A stretch of DNA of 64,000 nt from Rhizobium sp. (GTDB lineage: Bacteria; Pseudomonadota; Alphaproteobacteria; Rhizobiales; Rhizobiaceae). Below are positions 46,479 through 55,592 of the stretch, one piece after another. Every line of letters begins with the position of its first letter. Position 1 is the first letter of the stretch. The notes beneath the pieces are model-generated. The model searched no databases. It was not told the DNA's origin and saw nothing but the letters and a program-made list of their open reading frames with translations. A program made the translations under genes and the position numbers. The stretch is taken from assembly GCA_003527225.1 (NCBI GenBank), contig DPXQ01000005.1, positions 70,945-134,944 on the forward strand. Direction: 5' to 3'.

Positions 46479-47576
46479 GTGGCCCGCATTCTTTTTGAAA
46501 ACGCATCCAAGCGCTATCCGAACGGGTTTGTCGCGCTCGAAAATCTCAATCTCGAGATCAAGGACAAGGAATTCGTCGTCCTGCTCGGACCTTCGGGTTG
46601 CGGCAAGTCGACGACCCTCAACATGATCGCCGGCCTCGAGGAGGTCTCCGAAGGAAACCTCTTTTTCGATGACGAGACGGTGAATTTCACACCGCCGCAT
46701 CACCGCGACGTGGCGATGGTGTTCCAGAGCTATGCGCTTTATCCGCACAAGACGGTCTATGAGAACATCGCTTTCGGCCTGATGATGCGCAAGCACCCGA
46801 AGGACGACATCGACCGGCGGGTGAGGGATGCGGCTCAGCGTCTCGAGATCACCCATCTGCTCGACCGGCGTCCAAGTCAGCTGTCTGGCGGGCAGCGGCA
46901 GCGCGTCGCGCTTGGACGCGCCATGGTGCGCAAGCCGGCGGTGTTCCTCATGGATGAACCGCTGTCGAACCTGGATGCGGCGCTGCGCATTTCCATGCGC
47001 GCCGAGATCAAGGAACTGCATCGCAGCATGGAGACCACCTTCGTCTACGTGACTCATGATCAGGCCGAGGCGCTGACGCTTGCGGACCGCATCGTGGTGA
47101 TGCGGAACGGACTTGTGCAGCAGATCGGTACGCCCGACGAAATCTACGAGCATCCCGCAAATACCTTCGTCGCCTCATTCCTAGGCAGCCCACCGATCAA
47201 CTATCTCGACGGTGAACTGGTCGTCCAGGGGGACACGGTGACCTTTGTGCGCGGCGAAACGAAGCTCGATTTCGCGCCGGAGCGTGGCCGGAAGCTTCTC
47301 GGCCAAGGCGGACGCAAGGTGAAGCTTGGCATTCGTGCGGAAGACGTCGATGAGCGGGCCGAGCCGTCCAGCGGTGAAGTGATTGCCGGAACCGTGACTT
47401 CGGTGCTTCCGGTCGGGTCCGACCAGTTCCTGGGCCTCAAGGTGGAGGGCGAGGAACTGTTCTTCCGCATCAACAAGGATCTGCGTCACAACTATGGAGA
47501 CAAGATCAAGCTGTCGGCGAATACCGGCAGGCTGCATGTCTTCGACGCGGATACCGAAGCAAGCCTGATCGGATAG
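46479..47576 (+). CDS. Sugar-type ABC transporter ATP-binding protein (MalK/UgpC class)
   Basis: A 365-residue ATPase with Walker A GPSGCGKSTTLNMIAGLE, Q-loop VFQSYALYPHKTV, signature [15 protein letters not shown] and Walker B VFLMDEPLSNLD, then a C-terminal TOBE-type domain (LGIRAEDVDE). GTG 46479 has AGGGAG 7 bases upstream. The much longer ORF start lies inside the permease gene and is rejected. Completes the importer. Confidence 0.92.
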   Translation: MARILFENASKRYPNGFVALENLNLEIKDKEFVVLLGPSGCGKSTTLNMIAGLEEVSEGNLFFDDETVNFTPPHHRDVAMVFQSYALYPHKTVYENIAFGLMMRKHPKDDIDRRVRDAAQRLEITHLLDRRPSQLSGGQRQRVALGRAMVRKPAVFLMDEPLSNLDAALRISMRAEIKELHRSMETTFVYVTHDQAEALTLADRIVVMRNGLVQQIGTPDEIYEHPANTFVASFLGSPPINYLDGELVVQGDTVTFVRGETKLDFAPERGRKLLGQGGRKVKLGIRAEDVDERAEPSSGEVIAGTVTSVLPVGSDQFLGLKVEGEELFFRINKDLRHNYGDKIKLSANTGRLHVFDADTEASLIG

Positions 47577-47580
47577 CAGG

Positions 47581-48459
47581 ATGAAACCGGCGTCATTCGA
47601 CTATCATCGACCGCAAACTCTGGAGGCGGCGCTTGGCCTGCTCGCGCGTTATGGCGACAAGGCCAAGCCGATCGCGGGCGGGCAGAGCCTCGGCCCGATG
47701 CTGAATATGCGGCTCGCCCGGCCAGAGCATCTGATCGACCTGAATGACCTCGTTGAACTTGATTTCATTCGCGCCTCGAACGGCGCGCTGGAAATCGGTG
47801 CCATGACCCGGCATCAACGGGTGGCGACAGCGCCGGAAGTACGTCGGGCGCATCCTTTGCTGGCGGCGGCGGCGGCGACGATCGGGCACTATGCGATCCG
47901 CCAGCGCGGCACGCTGGGAGGCAGCCTGGTTCACGCGGATCCCGCTGCACAAATGCCGCTCATCGCGGTTCTGAGCGGGGCGAAGATTGTAGTGCGTGGG
48001 CTCGCCGGACAGCGCGAGATCGATGCAGTCGATTTCTTTCGCTCCGTGATGACGGTCGATATCCGACACGGCGAGATGGTGACCTCGGTCCGGTTTCCCC
48101 ATTTGTCGGCGAATTCTGGTTGGGCCTTCGAGCTTTTCAGCCGACGGCGTGGCGATTTCGCCATCGTCGCGGTTGCGGTGACGCTGCTGCTGGACAGCGA
48201 CCACAGACTGGCGTCCCTGGAAATGGCGTTTGGCGGCGTCGGTTCCGTGCCCTTGCGGCTTGATGTGTCGGCGGTGGCCGAAGCCGGAGCGATGCCAACC
48301 GAAAAATGGATCGCGGGTGTTTCCGCCTTCGCTGCGCAATCCATCTCCCCTGAGGACAGTGCATCGATCCCGGCAGTTTTCCGCCGTGAAGTGGCAGCAT
48401 CGCTCATGGAGAAGGCGTTGGCGGCAGCGCTGGCGCGTGCACGCGGAGAGACAGCATGA
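47581..48459 (+). CDS. Molybdenum hydroxylase FAD-binding subunit (CoxM class)
   Basis: A 292-residue subunit of the xanthine dehydrogenase family. FAD contacts are AGGQSLGPMLNMRLARP near residue 35 and TLGGSLVHADPAAQMP near 110. It passes electrons from the 2Fe-2S clusters of the small subunit to the final acceptor. Four bases separate it from the ATPase gene and its stop overlaps the next gene (ATGA), linking uptake with hydroxylation. Confidence 0.9.
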   Translation: MKPASFDYHRPQTLEAALGLLARYGDKAKPIAGGQSLGPMLNMRLARPEHLIDLNDLVELDFIRASNGALEIGAMTRHQRVATAPEVRRAHPLLAAAAATIGHYAIRQRGTLGGSLVHADPAAQMPLIAVLSGAKIVVRGLAGQREIDAVDFFRSVMTVDIRHGEMVTSVRFPHLSANSGWAFELFSRRRGDFAIVAVAVTLLLDSDHRLASLEMAFGGVGSVPLRLDVSAVAEAGAMPTEKWIAGVSAFAAQSISPEDSASIPAVFRREVAASLMEKALAAALARARGETA

Positions 48460-48938
48460 GCGACGCCAGATTGATATCTCTCACCGTAAACGGTGAAACC
48501 CGCGAGGCGATGGTGGAACCGCGCAAGCTGCTCGCCGACGTTCTGCGCGAGGACTTCGGGCTGACCGGAACGCATGTCGGCTGCGAGCATGGGGTCTGCG
48601 GGGCCTGCACGGTCCTGATCGACGACCAGCCGGCGCGGGCCTGCCTGACCTATGCCGTCCAGATGGAGGGCCACGAGATCAGGACGATCGAGGCGGTGGG
48701 TGGAACAGGTCTTAGCCCGCTGCAGCAGGCCATGCATGAGGAACACGGGCTGCAATGCGGCTTCTGCACGCCGGGCATCATCATGACCTTCGAGGCTTTT
48801 CTGCGCGATACGCCTGAACCGACTGAGGAGGAGGTTCGCGATGTTCTTTCGGGCAATCTCTGCCGCTGCACGGGCTACCAGAACATCGTTTCCGCCGTCA
48901 TGAAGGCAGCTGCGGCGATGCGGGAGGTCCGGTCATGA
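48456..48938 (+). CDS. Molybdenum hydroxylase iron-sulfur subunit (CoxS class)
   Basis: A 160-residue two-cluster protein. The plant-type 2Fe-2S motif CEHGVCGACTVLIDDQPARAC lies near residue 43, and the second cluster uses CGFC and CRCTGYQNI near 102-140. It relays electrons from molybdopterin to FAD. Overlaps both neighbours by 4 bases. Confidence 0.94.
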   Translation: MSDARLISLTVNGETREAMVEPRKLLADVLREDFGLTGTHVGCEHGVCGACTVLIDDQPARACLTYAVQMEGHEIRTIEAVGGTGLSPLQQAMHEEHGLQCGFCTPGIIMTFEAFLRDTPEPTEEEVRDVLSGNLCRCTGYQNIVSAVMKAAAAMREVRS

Positions 48939-51325
48939 GCGAGACGAGGGACTTCCATTACATCGGCAAGCCGTTGGCGCGAAAAGAGGACAAGCGCCTC
49001 ATCACCGGGCAGGGGCGTTATCTGGACGACATCGTCGTGCCGAACGCGTTGCATGTCAGTTTCGTAAGGTCGCCGCATGCCCATGCCCGAATCCTGGGTA
49101 TTTCGGCGGATGCGGCGCGGGATCTGCCCGGCGTGACGGGTGTCTTCACCGGCGAGGACCTCGACAGATGGACCAGTCGCCTCAGGTTGGCGCCGCCGAT
49201 CGACGGGCTTCACCCGACTGAGATTGAGACGCTGCCGATCGACAAGGTGCGGTTTCACGGCGACCCGGTGGCCGTGGTCGTGGCACGGGACCGCTATGTC
49301 GCCGAGGACGCGGCAGAACTGGTCGAGGTCGAGTACGAGGTCCTGCCGGCGATCGCGTCATTGGACAGCGCCTTTGCGCCGGATGCGGCGCTTGTCGACG
49401 AGACGTTGCCCTCCAATCTGGTTTCGCACCAGACATTCTCTGCCGGAAACGTCGCTCAGCGCCGTGGCGAAGCTCATGCTGTGGTGGAGGCTTCCTTCTA
49501 CCAGCATCGTCAGACCCACGTGCCGATGGAGACGCGCGGCTGCGCCGCCGTCTGGGACGCGGGCCGCGAACACTTGACCTTTCATATCGGCAACCAGGTG
49601 CCGCATCCGCTCAGGAGCCAGCTGGCCGGGCGGCTTGGGCTCTCGGAGAGCCAGGTCACAGTCATGTCGCCCGACGTGGGCGGCGGGTTTGGCCAGAAGA
49701 TCGCGCTTTACCGCGAGGAACTGACCGTTGCCGCACTCGCGCGCCAGCTCAATCGCGCGGTGCGCTGGCGCGAGGACCGCACGGAAAACCTGACGGCGGC
49801 ATGCCACGCGCGGGAGAACCTGTGCCGCACCCGCGCTTCCGTTGCCGCGGACGGGCGGATCCTCGGGCTCGAACTGGAGATCACCGAGGATTTCGGTGCC
49901 TATTGCTTCTATCCGGCCAACTACATGTCGCGCGTCGTCGCGATGATCCTGACAGGTCCCTACCGGATCGATGACTATGCGTTCGAGGTGAAGATCGCGC
50001 TCACGAACAAATGCGGCAACGGGCCGATGCGGGCGCCGATGGCGATTACCAGTTGGGTGATGGACGGGACGATCGACGCCATCGCCCGCCAATTGGGTCT
50101 CGATCCGCTGGCGGTCCGGCGGATCAACATGCTGCGGCCCGACGATCTGCCCTATCGCATGGCGACCGGCGAAGTGCTGGAGGACATCACGCCTGCCGAG
50201 ACGCTCGAAAGCGTGGTCGAAGCTATAGACTATGAGGCGTTCCGCAAACGCCAGCAGGCGCTCAGGGGCGAAGGGCGGTATATCGGGCTCGGGCTTTGCA
50301 CCGTGGTCGAATCCACGACCTATGGATCGGCTTTCTACAAGTCGACCGGCATTCCCGGCTCGGGGCACGAGGCGGCATGGGTACGGATCGAGCCGAGCGG
50401 GGTGGTCAATGCTTCCGTCGGACTCGGTGCGACGGGACAGGGCTATGAGACGGCTATGTCTCAGGCCGTGGCTGAGGGTCTAGGGGTGGACCCGTCCAAT
50501 GTCAGAATCCAGATCGGCAATACCGATGTGGCCCCTTATGGCATGGGAAGCCGTGGCGCGCGCGGAGGTACGGCGGGTGGCGGCTCGCTGTATCTCTGCG
50601 CGCAGAAGGCCCGCGACCAAGTGCTGCGGATCGCCGCCCACAAGCTTGGTCTCAATTCTGCGCAGGATATCCGCCTGCTCGACGGGCAGGTGGAGCGCCT
50701 GATCAACGGCGAATGGAACGGGACGGGACTGTCGCTCGCCGACATCGCCCGCACGGCTTATCTTGATCCGACGAACCTGCCCGAAGGGGTGGCGCCGGGG
50801 CTCGATTTCTCGCTGACCTATGATCCTCCGCCGATGACCTATTCAAATTCCTCCCATGCCTGCGAAGTGGAGGTCGATATCGCCACCGGCGCGCTCAGCA
50901 TTTCCCGCTATGTCGTCTCGGAGGATTGCGGCACCGTGATCAATCCGATCGTGGTGCGCGGCCAGCAGCAGGGTGCGATCGCCATGGGCTTGAGCGGAGC
51001 GCTGCTGGAGGAGGTCGTCTACGACGAGAACGGGCAGAATCTGTCCGCGACCTTCGCCGACTATCTGGTGGCCACGGCCTGCGAACTGCCGAATTTCGAG
51101 ATCCTGCACCATCACACGCCGAACAAACGCACGCCTGCTGGCATCAAGGGCATGGCCGAGGGCGGTGTGATGGGGGCGATCGGGGCAGTGACGAATGCGA
51201 TCAATGACGCGCTGGCGCCCTTTGGTGTGGTGGCGGATCGCCAGCCGCTTTCTCCGCAATACCTGCGGTCGTTGGTGCGTGAGCGCAGCGGAACGGCCCT
51301 GCAAGAAGGACAGGAACTGACATGA
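48935..51325 (+). CDS. Molybdenum hydroxylase catalytic subunit (CoxL/xanthine dehydrogenase class)
   Basis: A 796-residue molybdopterin-cytosine-dinucleotide subunit. GGGFGQK (near residue 250), LGATGQGYET and the C-terminal GIKGMAEGGVMGA with the catalytic Glu are present. The AYRCSFR active-site loop of true CO dehydrogenase is absent; NGPMRAPMA stands there, so the substrate is not carbon monoxide. It should hydroxylate a carbon next to nitrogen or an aldehyde, for instance an N-heterocycle. Overlaps CoxS and the next dehydrogenase by 4 bases each. Substrate not determined. Confidence 0.88.
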   Translation: MSETRDFHYIGKPLARKEDKRLITGQGRYLDDIVVPNALHVSFVRSPHAHARILGISADAARDLPGVTGVFTGEDLDRWTSRLRLAPPIDGLHPTEIETLPIDKVRFHGDPVAVVVARDRYVAEDAAELVEVEYEVLPAIASLDSAFAPDAALVDETLPSNLVSHQTFSAGNVAQRRGEAHAVVEASFYQHRQTHVPMETRGCAAVWDAGREHLTFHIGNQVPHPLRSQLAGRLGLSESQVTVMSPDVGGGFGQKIALYREELTVAALARQLNRAVRWREDRTENLTAACHARENLCRTRASVAADGRILGLELEITEDFGAYCFYPANYMSRVVAMILTGPYRIDDYAFEVKIALTNKCGNGPMRAPMAITSWVMDGTIDAIARQLGLDPLAVRRINMLRPDDLPYRMATGEVLEDITPAETLESVVEAIDYEAFRKRQQALRGEGRYIGLGLCTVVESTTYGSAFYKSTGIPGSGHEAAWVRIEPSGVVNASVGLGATGQGYETAMSQAVAEGLGVDPSNVRIQIGNTDVAPYGMGSRGARGGTAGGGSLYLCAQKARDQVLRIAAHKLGLNSAQDIRLLDGQVERLINGEWNGTGLSLADIARTAYLDPTNLPEGVAPGLDFSLTYDPPPMTYSNSSHACEVEVDIATGALSISRYVVSEDCGTVINPIVVRGQQQGAIAMGLSGALLEEVVYDENGQNLSATFADYLVATACELPNFEILHHHTPNKRTPAGIKGMAEGGVMGAIGAVTNAINDALAPFGVVADRQPLSPQYLRSLVRERSGTALQEGQELT

Positions 51326-52203
51326 GCGTTACGAACGGCAGAAAAAAGGTCGGCTTTATCGGGCTGGGGATCATGGGGCGCAGCATGGCCGGCCATATCC
51401 TCGACGGAGGCCATGAATTGCATGTCTACAACCGGACCCGGAGCAAGGCGGACGAACTGGTCACCAGGGGTGCGATCTGGCACGACACGGCGGGAGATGT
51501 TGCCGCCGCGTGCGACGTTGTGATCACGATCGTCGGCTATCCGAAGGACGTCGAGGAAACCTATCTCGGCGCGGGTGGTATCGTGGAGCGGGCAAAGGCC
51601 GGGACGATCCTCATCGACATGACGACATCGAGCCCGACCCTTGCGGGCGAGATCGCTGCCAGGGCGGCGGAAAAAGGAGTATCCGTGCTCGATGCGCCGG
51701 TTTCCGGCGGCGACGTCGGTGCAAGGGCGGCCAAGCTTTCGATCATGGTTGGCGGCACTGAAGAGGCCTTCACCGCCGCGCTGCCTCTGTTCCAGTTGAT
51801 GGGCGAAAACATTGTGCGCCAGGGTGGGCCAGGCGCCGGGCAGCACACCAAGATGTGCAACCAGATCGCCATCGCGGCCACCATGCTCGCTGTCAGTGAA
51901 AGCCTCGCCTACGCCAAGGCCTCCGGGCTCGACGCGAAACGCGTCCTGTCGTCGATCGGCACCGGGGCGGCGTCGAGCTTCCTGCTCAACAATCTCGGCC
52001 CGAAGATGCTCAACGACGACTATGCGCCGGGTTTCTATGTGCACCACTTCATCAAGGACATGTCGATCGCCATCGCTGAAGCGGAGCGCATGAAGCTCGA
52101 CCTGCCGGCGCTGGCGCTGGCCAAGCAGCTTTATGAAAAGCTGGCGGCGGGCGGATTTGGCGAAGAGGGCACCCAGGCGATCTTCAGGGTCTACGGAAAC
52201 TAG
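51322..52203 (+). CDS. Beta-hydroxyacid dehydrogenase (tartronate semialdehyde reductase type)
   Basis: A 293-residue NAD(P)-dependent enzyme. Rossmann motif GFIGLGIMGRSMAGHIL, the signature DAPVSGGDVGARAAKLSIMVGG, and the catalytic Lys in GQHTKMCNQIAIA. Family members reduce tartronate semialdehyde or oxidise 3-hydroxyisobutyrate. With the glycerate kinase 1.8 kb downstream it could convert tartronate semialdehyde to phosphoglycerate. First of three paralogues in the window. Confidence 0.83.
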   Translation: MSVTNGRKKVGFIGLGIMGRSMAGHILDGGHELHVYNRTRSKADELVTRGAIWHDTAGDVAAACDVVITIVGYPKDVEETYLGAGGIVERAKAGTILIDMTTSSPTLAGEIAARAAEKGVSVLDAPVSGGDVGARAAKLSIMVGGTEEAFTAALPLFQLMGENIVRQGGPGAGQHTKMCNQIAIAATMLAVSESLAYAKASGLDAKRVLSSIGTGAASSFLLNNLGPKMLNDDYAPGFYVHHFIKDMSIAIAEAERMKLDLPALALAKQLYEKLAAGGFGEEGTQAIFRVYGN

Positions 52204-52226
52204 ACCGCGCAACAGGGAAGACGGCA

Positions 52227-52832
52227 ATGGAATTTGTTGGCGAACATGTGATCCCAGCGGCCATCGACAAGGTCTGGTCGGGGCTGAACGACCCGGAGAT
52301 TCTCAGGCGCAGCATTCCCGGCTGCACTGAAATGCTGCAGACCGGCGACAGCGAATTCACGGCCTCCGTGGTCGTGAGGGTAGGCCCGGTTTCTGCCACC
52401 TTCAAGGGCAAGGTGGAATTGAGCGATCTCGATCCGCCGCACGGCTACACGTTGTCGGGGCGAGGGCAGGGCGGCCCGGCGGGCTTTGCCAAGGGCTCGG
52501 CGAAGATCCGCCTGACGCAGGAAGGCGAGGGCACGCGGCTGGCCTATGTCGCCGATGTCGATATCGGCGGCAAACTCGCGAGTGTCGGCGGACGGTTGAT
52601 CCAGAGCGTTGCCAAGAAGAATGCCGATGATTTCTTTTCGGCCTTTTCCAGCGTCGTCACTGGGGGGAAAGGTCTTTCCGAGGCGCGGCAGCGGGGTGCT
52701 GGCGTGCCTGGCGCCGCTGCGCCGGAGGGAGCATATGCCGGCGGCGGGCATATTGCGCTGATCGACCGGGTCGCCTGGCTGCTCGTTGGAACGGCGCTGG
52801 GTGTGGCTGGGACACTGTTGTTTGGAGCATAA
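52227..52832 (+). CDS. CoxG/SRPBCC family protein
   Basis: A 201-residue protein with an N-terminal START-like domain (FVGEHVIPAAIDKVWSGLNDPEIL, KFKGKVELSDLD) and a C-terminal membrane helix (DRVAWLLVGTALGVAGTLLFGA). CoxG recruits CO dehydrogenase-like enzymes to the membrane. It lies 23 bases after the dehydrogenase gene. Confidence 0.88.
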   Translation: MEFVGEHVIPAAIDKVWSGLNDPEILRRSIPGCTEMLQTGDSEFTASVVVRVGPVSATFKGKVELSDLDPPHGYTLSGRGQGGPAGFAKGSAKIRLTQEGEGTRLAYVADVDIGGKLASVGGRLIQSVAKKNADDFFSAFSSVVTGGKGLSEARQRGAGVPGAAAPEGAYAGGGHIALIDRVAWLLVGTALGVAGTLLFGA

Positions 52833-52834
52833 CG

Positions 52835-54022
52835 ATGAAGGTTTCCGATAGCGTCAAGGCGCTCGAACCGCGCCTGATCGAATGGCGTCACGACCTGCAT
52901 GCCCATCCGGAAACGGCCTTCGAGGAGCACCGCACCGCGGCCTTTGTGGCACGGGAGTTGCGGGCCGCCGGTCTCGAGGTTCATGAAGGCATCGGCAGAA
53001 CCGGCGTCGTTGCCGTGCTGCGCAATGGCGACGGACCGTCGGTCGGCCTGCGGGCCGATATGGATGCCCTCGACATAACCGAGACGACAGGGGTGCCCTA
53101 TGCGTCGACGACGCCGGGCAAGATGCACGCCTGCGGCCATGATGGCCATACCGCGATGCTGCTGGGCGCTGCCTGCCACATGGCGGCCAATCCGCCGAGC
53201 CGTGGCACCGTGGTGTTCATCTTTCAGCCGGCCGAGGAAAACGAAGGCGGTGCCCGGGTGATGGTGGAGGACGGCTTGTTCGATCGTTTCCCGGTCGACT
53301 GCGTTTTCGGCATGCACAACTGGCCGGGCTTGCCGGTCGGGCAGTTCGCCCTCCATAGCGGCGCCATGATGGCGGCGCAGGATAATTTCGAGCTGAAGAT
53401 CATCGGCAAGGGATCCCATGCCGGCATGCCGCATCAGGGCATCGATCCGATCCTGGTGGCCGGGCAGGTCAACACGGCTTGGCAGGCGATCGTCAGCCGC
53501 ACATTGAGTCCGGCTGACGCAGGCGTGATCAGCATCACGCAGATCCACGCCGGCGACACCTGGAATATTATTCCCGAGAGCGTGCTGATCAGGGGCACCG
53601 CACGGTCCTTGTCTCCCGATGTCCGCGACCGGCTGGAAGCCGAGATGGGGCACCGGGCGAAGCTGGTTGCCGAAACCTTCGGCGCGCGGGTGGAATTCGA
53701 CTATCAGCGGCGTTACCCGGCCACCATCAACACGCCGGCGGAAACCGATATCGCCCGTGCCGCATCCGAAGCCGTGGCCGGCGAGGACGCCATTCGTCAG
53801 GACATGCCGGCGAGCATGGGGGCGGAGGATTTCTCCTTTATGCTGCAGAAGAAGCCGGGTGCTTACATCTGGATGGGGAATGGCAGCGCCGAGGGCGGGC
53901 GCAACCTGCACAACCCCAATTACGACTTCAATGACGACGCGCTCACCATTGGCGTGCAGTACTGGGTCGAGTTAGCCCGCCGGGCGCTTGAGAAGAACAG
54001 CAGCGCCGAGGATCACCTTTAG
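52835..54022 (+). CDS. M20-family amidohydrolase (hippurate hydrolase/IAA-amino acid hydrolase type)
   Basis: A 395-residue metallo-aminoacylase. Metal and catalytic motifs: GLRADMDALDI, MHACGHDGHTAMLLG, FIFQPAEENEGGARVM and GMHNWPGLPVG, with a late MPASMGAEDFSF. It cleaves an amide bond of an N-acyl amino acid or similar. It starts 2 bases after coxG, so it is probably the last gene of the plus-strand operon and may open or trim the hydroxylated substrate. Confidence 0.87.
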   Translation: MKVSDSVKALEPRLIEWRHDLHAHPETAFEEHRTAAFVARELRAAGLEVHEGIGRTGVVAVLRNGDGPSVGLRADMDALDITETTGVPYASTTPGKMHACGHDGHTAMLLGAACHMAANPPSRGTVVFIFQPAEENEGGARVMVEDGLFDRFPVDCVFGMHNWPGLPVGQFALHSGAMMAAQDNFELKIIGKGSHAGMPHQGIDPILVAGQVNTAWQAIVSRTLSPADAGVISITQIHAGDTWNIIPESVLIRGTARSLSPDVRDRLEAEMGHRAKLVAETFGARVEFDYQRRYPATINTPAETDIARAASEAVAGEDAIRQDMPASMGAEDFSFMLQKKPGAYIWMGNGSAEGGRNLHNPNYDFNDDALTIGVQYWVELARRALEKNSSAEDHL

Positions 54023-54041
54023 GCCACAGCAGCTCTGCACA

Positions 54042-55316
54042 TCAGCCGGTAACCAGGATCGCCCTGAAATCGTTGACATTCGTGCCCGTAGGTCCCGGAG
54101 AGAAAATATCACCGGAAAGGCTGAATGCCGACCAGGCGTCATGTCCGGACAGAAGGGCACGAGGGTCTCCTCCCTTGGCACGCATGCGCGAGACCGTATC
54201 GCCGTCGCAGAAGGCGCCGGCGTTGTCTTCAGACCCGTCGATACCGTCGGTATCGGCGGCAAGCGCATGGATTTTCTCCATTCCGTCGATATCCAGCGCG
54301 AACGCCAGTAGGAGCTCGCTGTTCCGGCCGCCCTTGCCGCATTTTCCTGAGGTGATCGTCACCGTTGTTTCGCCGCCCGACAGGATCACCACCGGCTTCG
54401 TGAATGGTTGGTTGCGGCTCATGACCTCGCGGGCGATGGCGGCATGCATCCGGCCGATATCCCGGGCCTCGCCCTCGATTGCATCCGATAGAATGACGGC
54501 GTCGATGCCCGCTTCGCGCGCTCTTCTGGCCGCTGCCTCCAGGGAGACGCGTGCGGAGGCGATGATGTGGACCTCGTTGCGGGCAAAGGCGGGGCCGTTG
54601 GGTGCCGGTGCGGCAGCCGCAGTGGACCGGATATGCTTCATGACCGCCGCTGGAAGGTCCATTGCGTATTCGGCAATGATCTTGAGGGCGTCTTCCGGCG
54701 TCGAATGATCCGGAACGGTCGGCCCCGAGGCGACGAAGGCGGGATTGTCGCCGGGAACATCCGAAACGATGAGGCTGACGACTTTTGCCGGGGACGCGGC
54801 AAGGGCAAGGCGCCCGCCCTTGATGCGAGAGACATGCTTTCGAACGACATTCATGGCCGAGATCGGCGCGCCGGAGGCGAGCAGCGCCTTGTTGACCGCG
54901 ATCTCGTCTTCGAGCGTCAAACCTTCGGGCGGTGCGGGCAGCAGAGCTGAGCCGCCTCCGGAAATCAGTGCGATCACCAGATCGTCCTCTGTCAGGCCTG
55001 CGACGGCGCTCAAGAGTGCCGCCGATCCGGCAAGGCCGTCCTCATCGGGAACCGGATGGGCCGACTGCAGGACCTTGATGTGCCTGCATGCTTCGACCGG
55101 GCCGTGGCGGGCGACGACCACGCCCTCGACCGGACCATCCCAACAAGCCTCGAAAGCAGCAGCCATCTGGCTTGCCGCTTTGCCCGCACCGACCACGACC
55201 GTACGCCCTTTCGGCCGTTTCGGCAGATGGGCGCGGATTGCGGCCAGGGGATCAGCGGCAATGACCGCCGTCTCGAAAAGCGACGTCAGGAACGGGCGCG
55301 GATCTATGCAGGTCAC
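54042..55316 (-). CDS. Glycerate 2-kinase (type 2, GckA/TtuD)
   Basis: A 424-residue MOFRL-domain kinase. VVVGAGKAASQMAAAFEACW near residue 40, LISGGGSALLPAPPEGLTLEDE near 115 and the C-terminal ILSGGETTVTI and DTDGIDGSEDNAGAF match GckA/TtuD. It phosphorylates glycerate to 2-phosphoglycerate. It converges with the M20 gene (20 bases apart), so it is not in that operon, but function links it to the tartronate semialdehyde reductase-like proteins on both sides. Confidence 0.88.
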   Translation of the reverse strand: MTCIDPRPFLTSLFETAVIAADPLAAIRAHLPKRPKGRTVVVGAGKAASQMAAAFEACWDGPVEGVVVARHGPVEACRHIKVLQSAHPVPDEDGLAGSAALLSAVAGLTEDDLVIALISGGGSALLPAPPEGLTLEDEIAVNKALLASGAPISAMNVVRKHVSRIKGGRLALAASPAKVVSLIVSDVPGDNPAFVASGPTVPDHSTPEDALKIIAEYAMDLPAAVMKHIRSTAAAAPAPNGPAFARNEVHIIASARVSLEAAARRAREAGIDAVILSDAIEGEARDIGRMHAAIAREVMSRNQPFTKPVVILSGGETTVTITSGKCGKGGRNSELLLAFALDIDGMEKIHALAADTDGIDGSEDNAGAFCDGDTVSRMRAKGGDPRALLSGHDAWSAFSLSGDIFSPGPTGTNVNDFRAILVTG

Positions 55317-55549
55317 GAAATCTCCTGTCGTGGAGCCTTGCCGAGTATTGGCGTGGTCGGGTGGGTCCCATTGCGTTCATGCGCGAAGATCGCCAGCAGC
55401 GACGATGACACGTCGCGGATGAGGCAGGCTCCCTTCCCACCCACCATAATCTTCGGTGCATTCGTGTTGCAAGAAGTCACGCGCGGCATGAGCGAAGAGT
55501 CGCAAAACAGACTCTTGCACCTTCCGATCGAAGCCCTGTCGAGACTATA

Positions 55550-55569
55550 GGCCAGCGTGCCCGCTGGCC
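55550..55569 (-). terminator. Short hairpin after the minus-strand tetronate operon
   Basis: GGCCAGCG and CGCTGGCC are perfect 8-bp arms with a 4-base loop, 24 bases beyond the dehydrogenase stop on the minus strand. No T-run. The remaining 277-base gap to the glycerate kinase shows nothing else clear. Confidence 0.5.
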
Positions 55570-55592
55570 AACCTCGACGCAAACCTCGTATT

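Noticed and set aside
48935..51325. Aerobic carbon monoxide dehydrogenase
   Set aside because: The gene order coxMSL-G suggests it, but the catalytic subunit lacks the AYRCSFR active-site loop, so a different hydroxylase substrate is expected.
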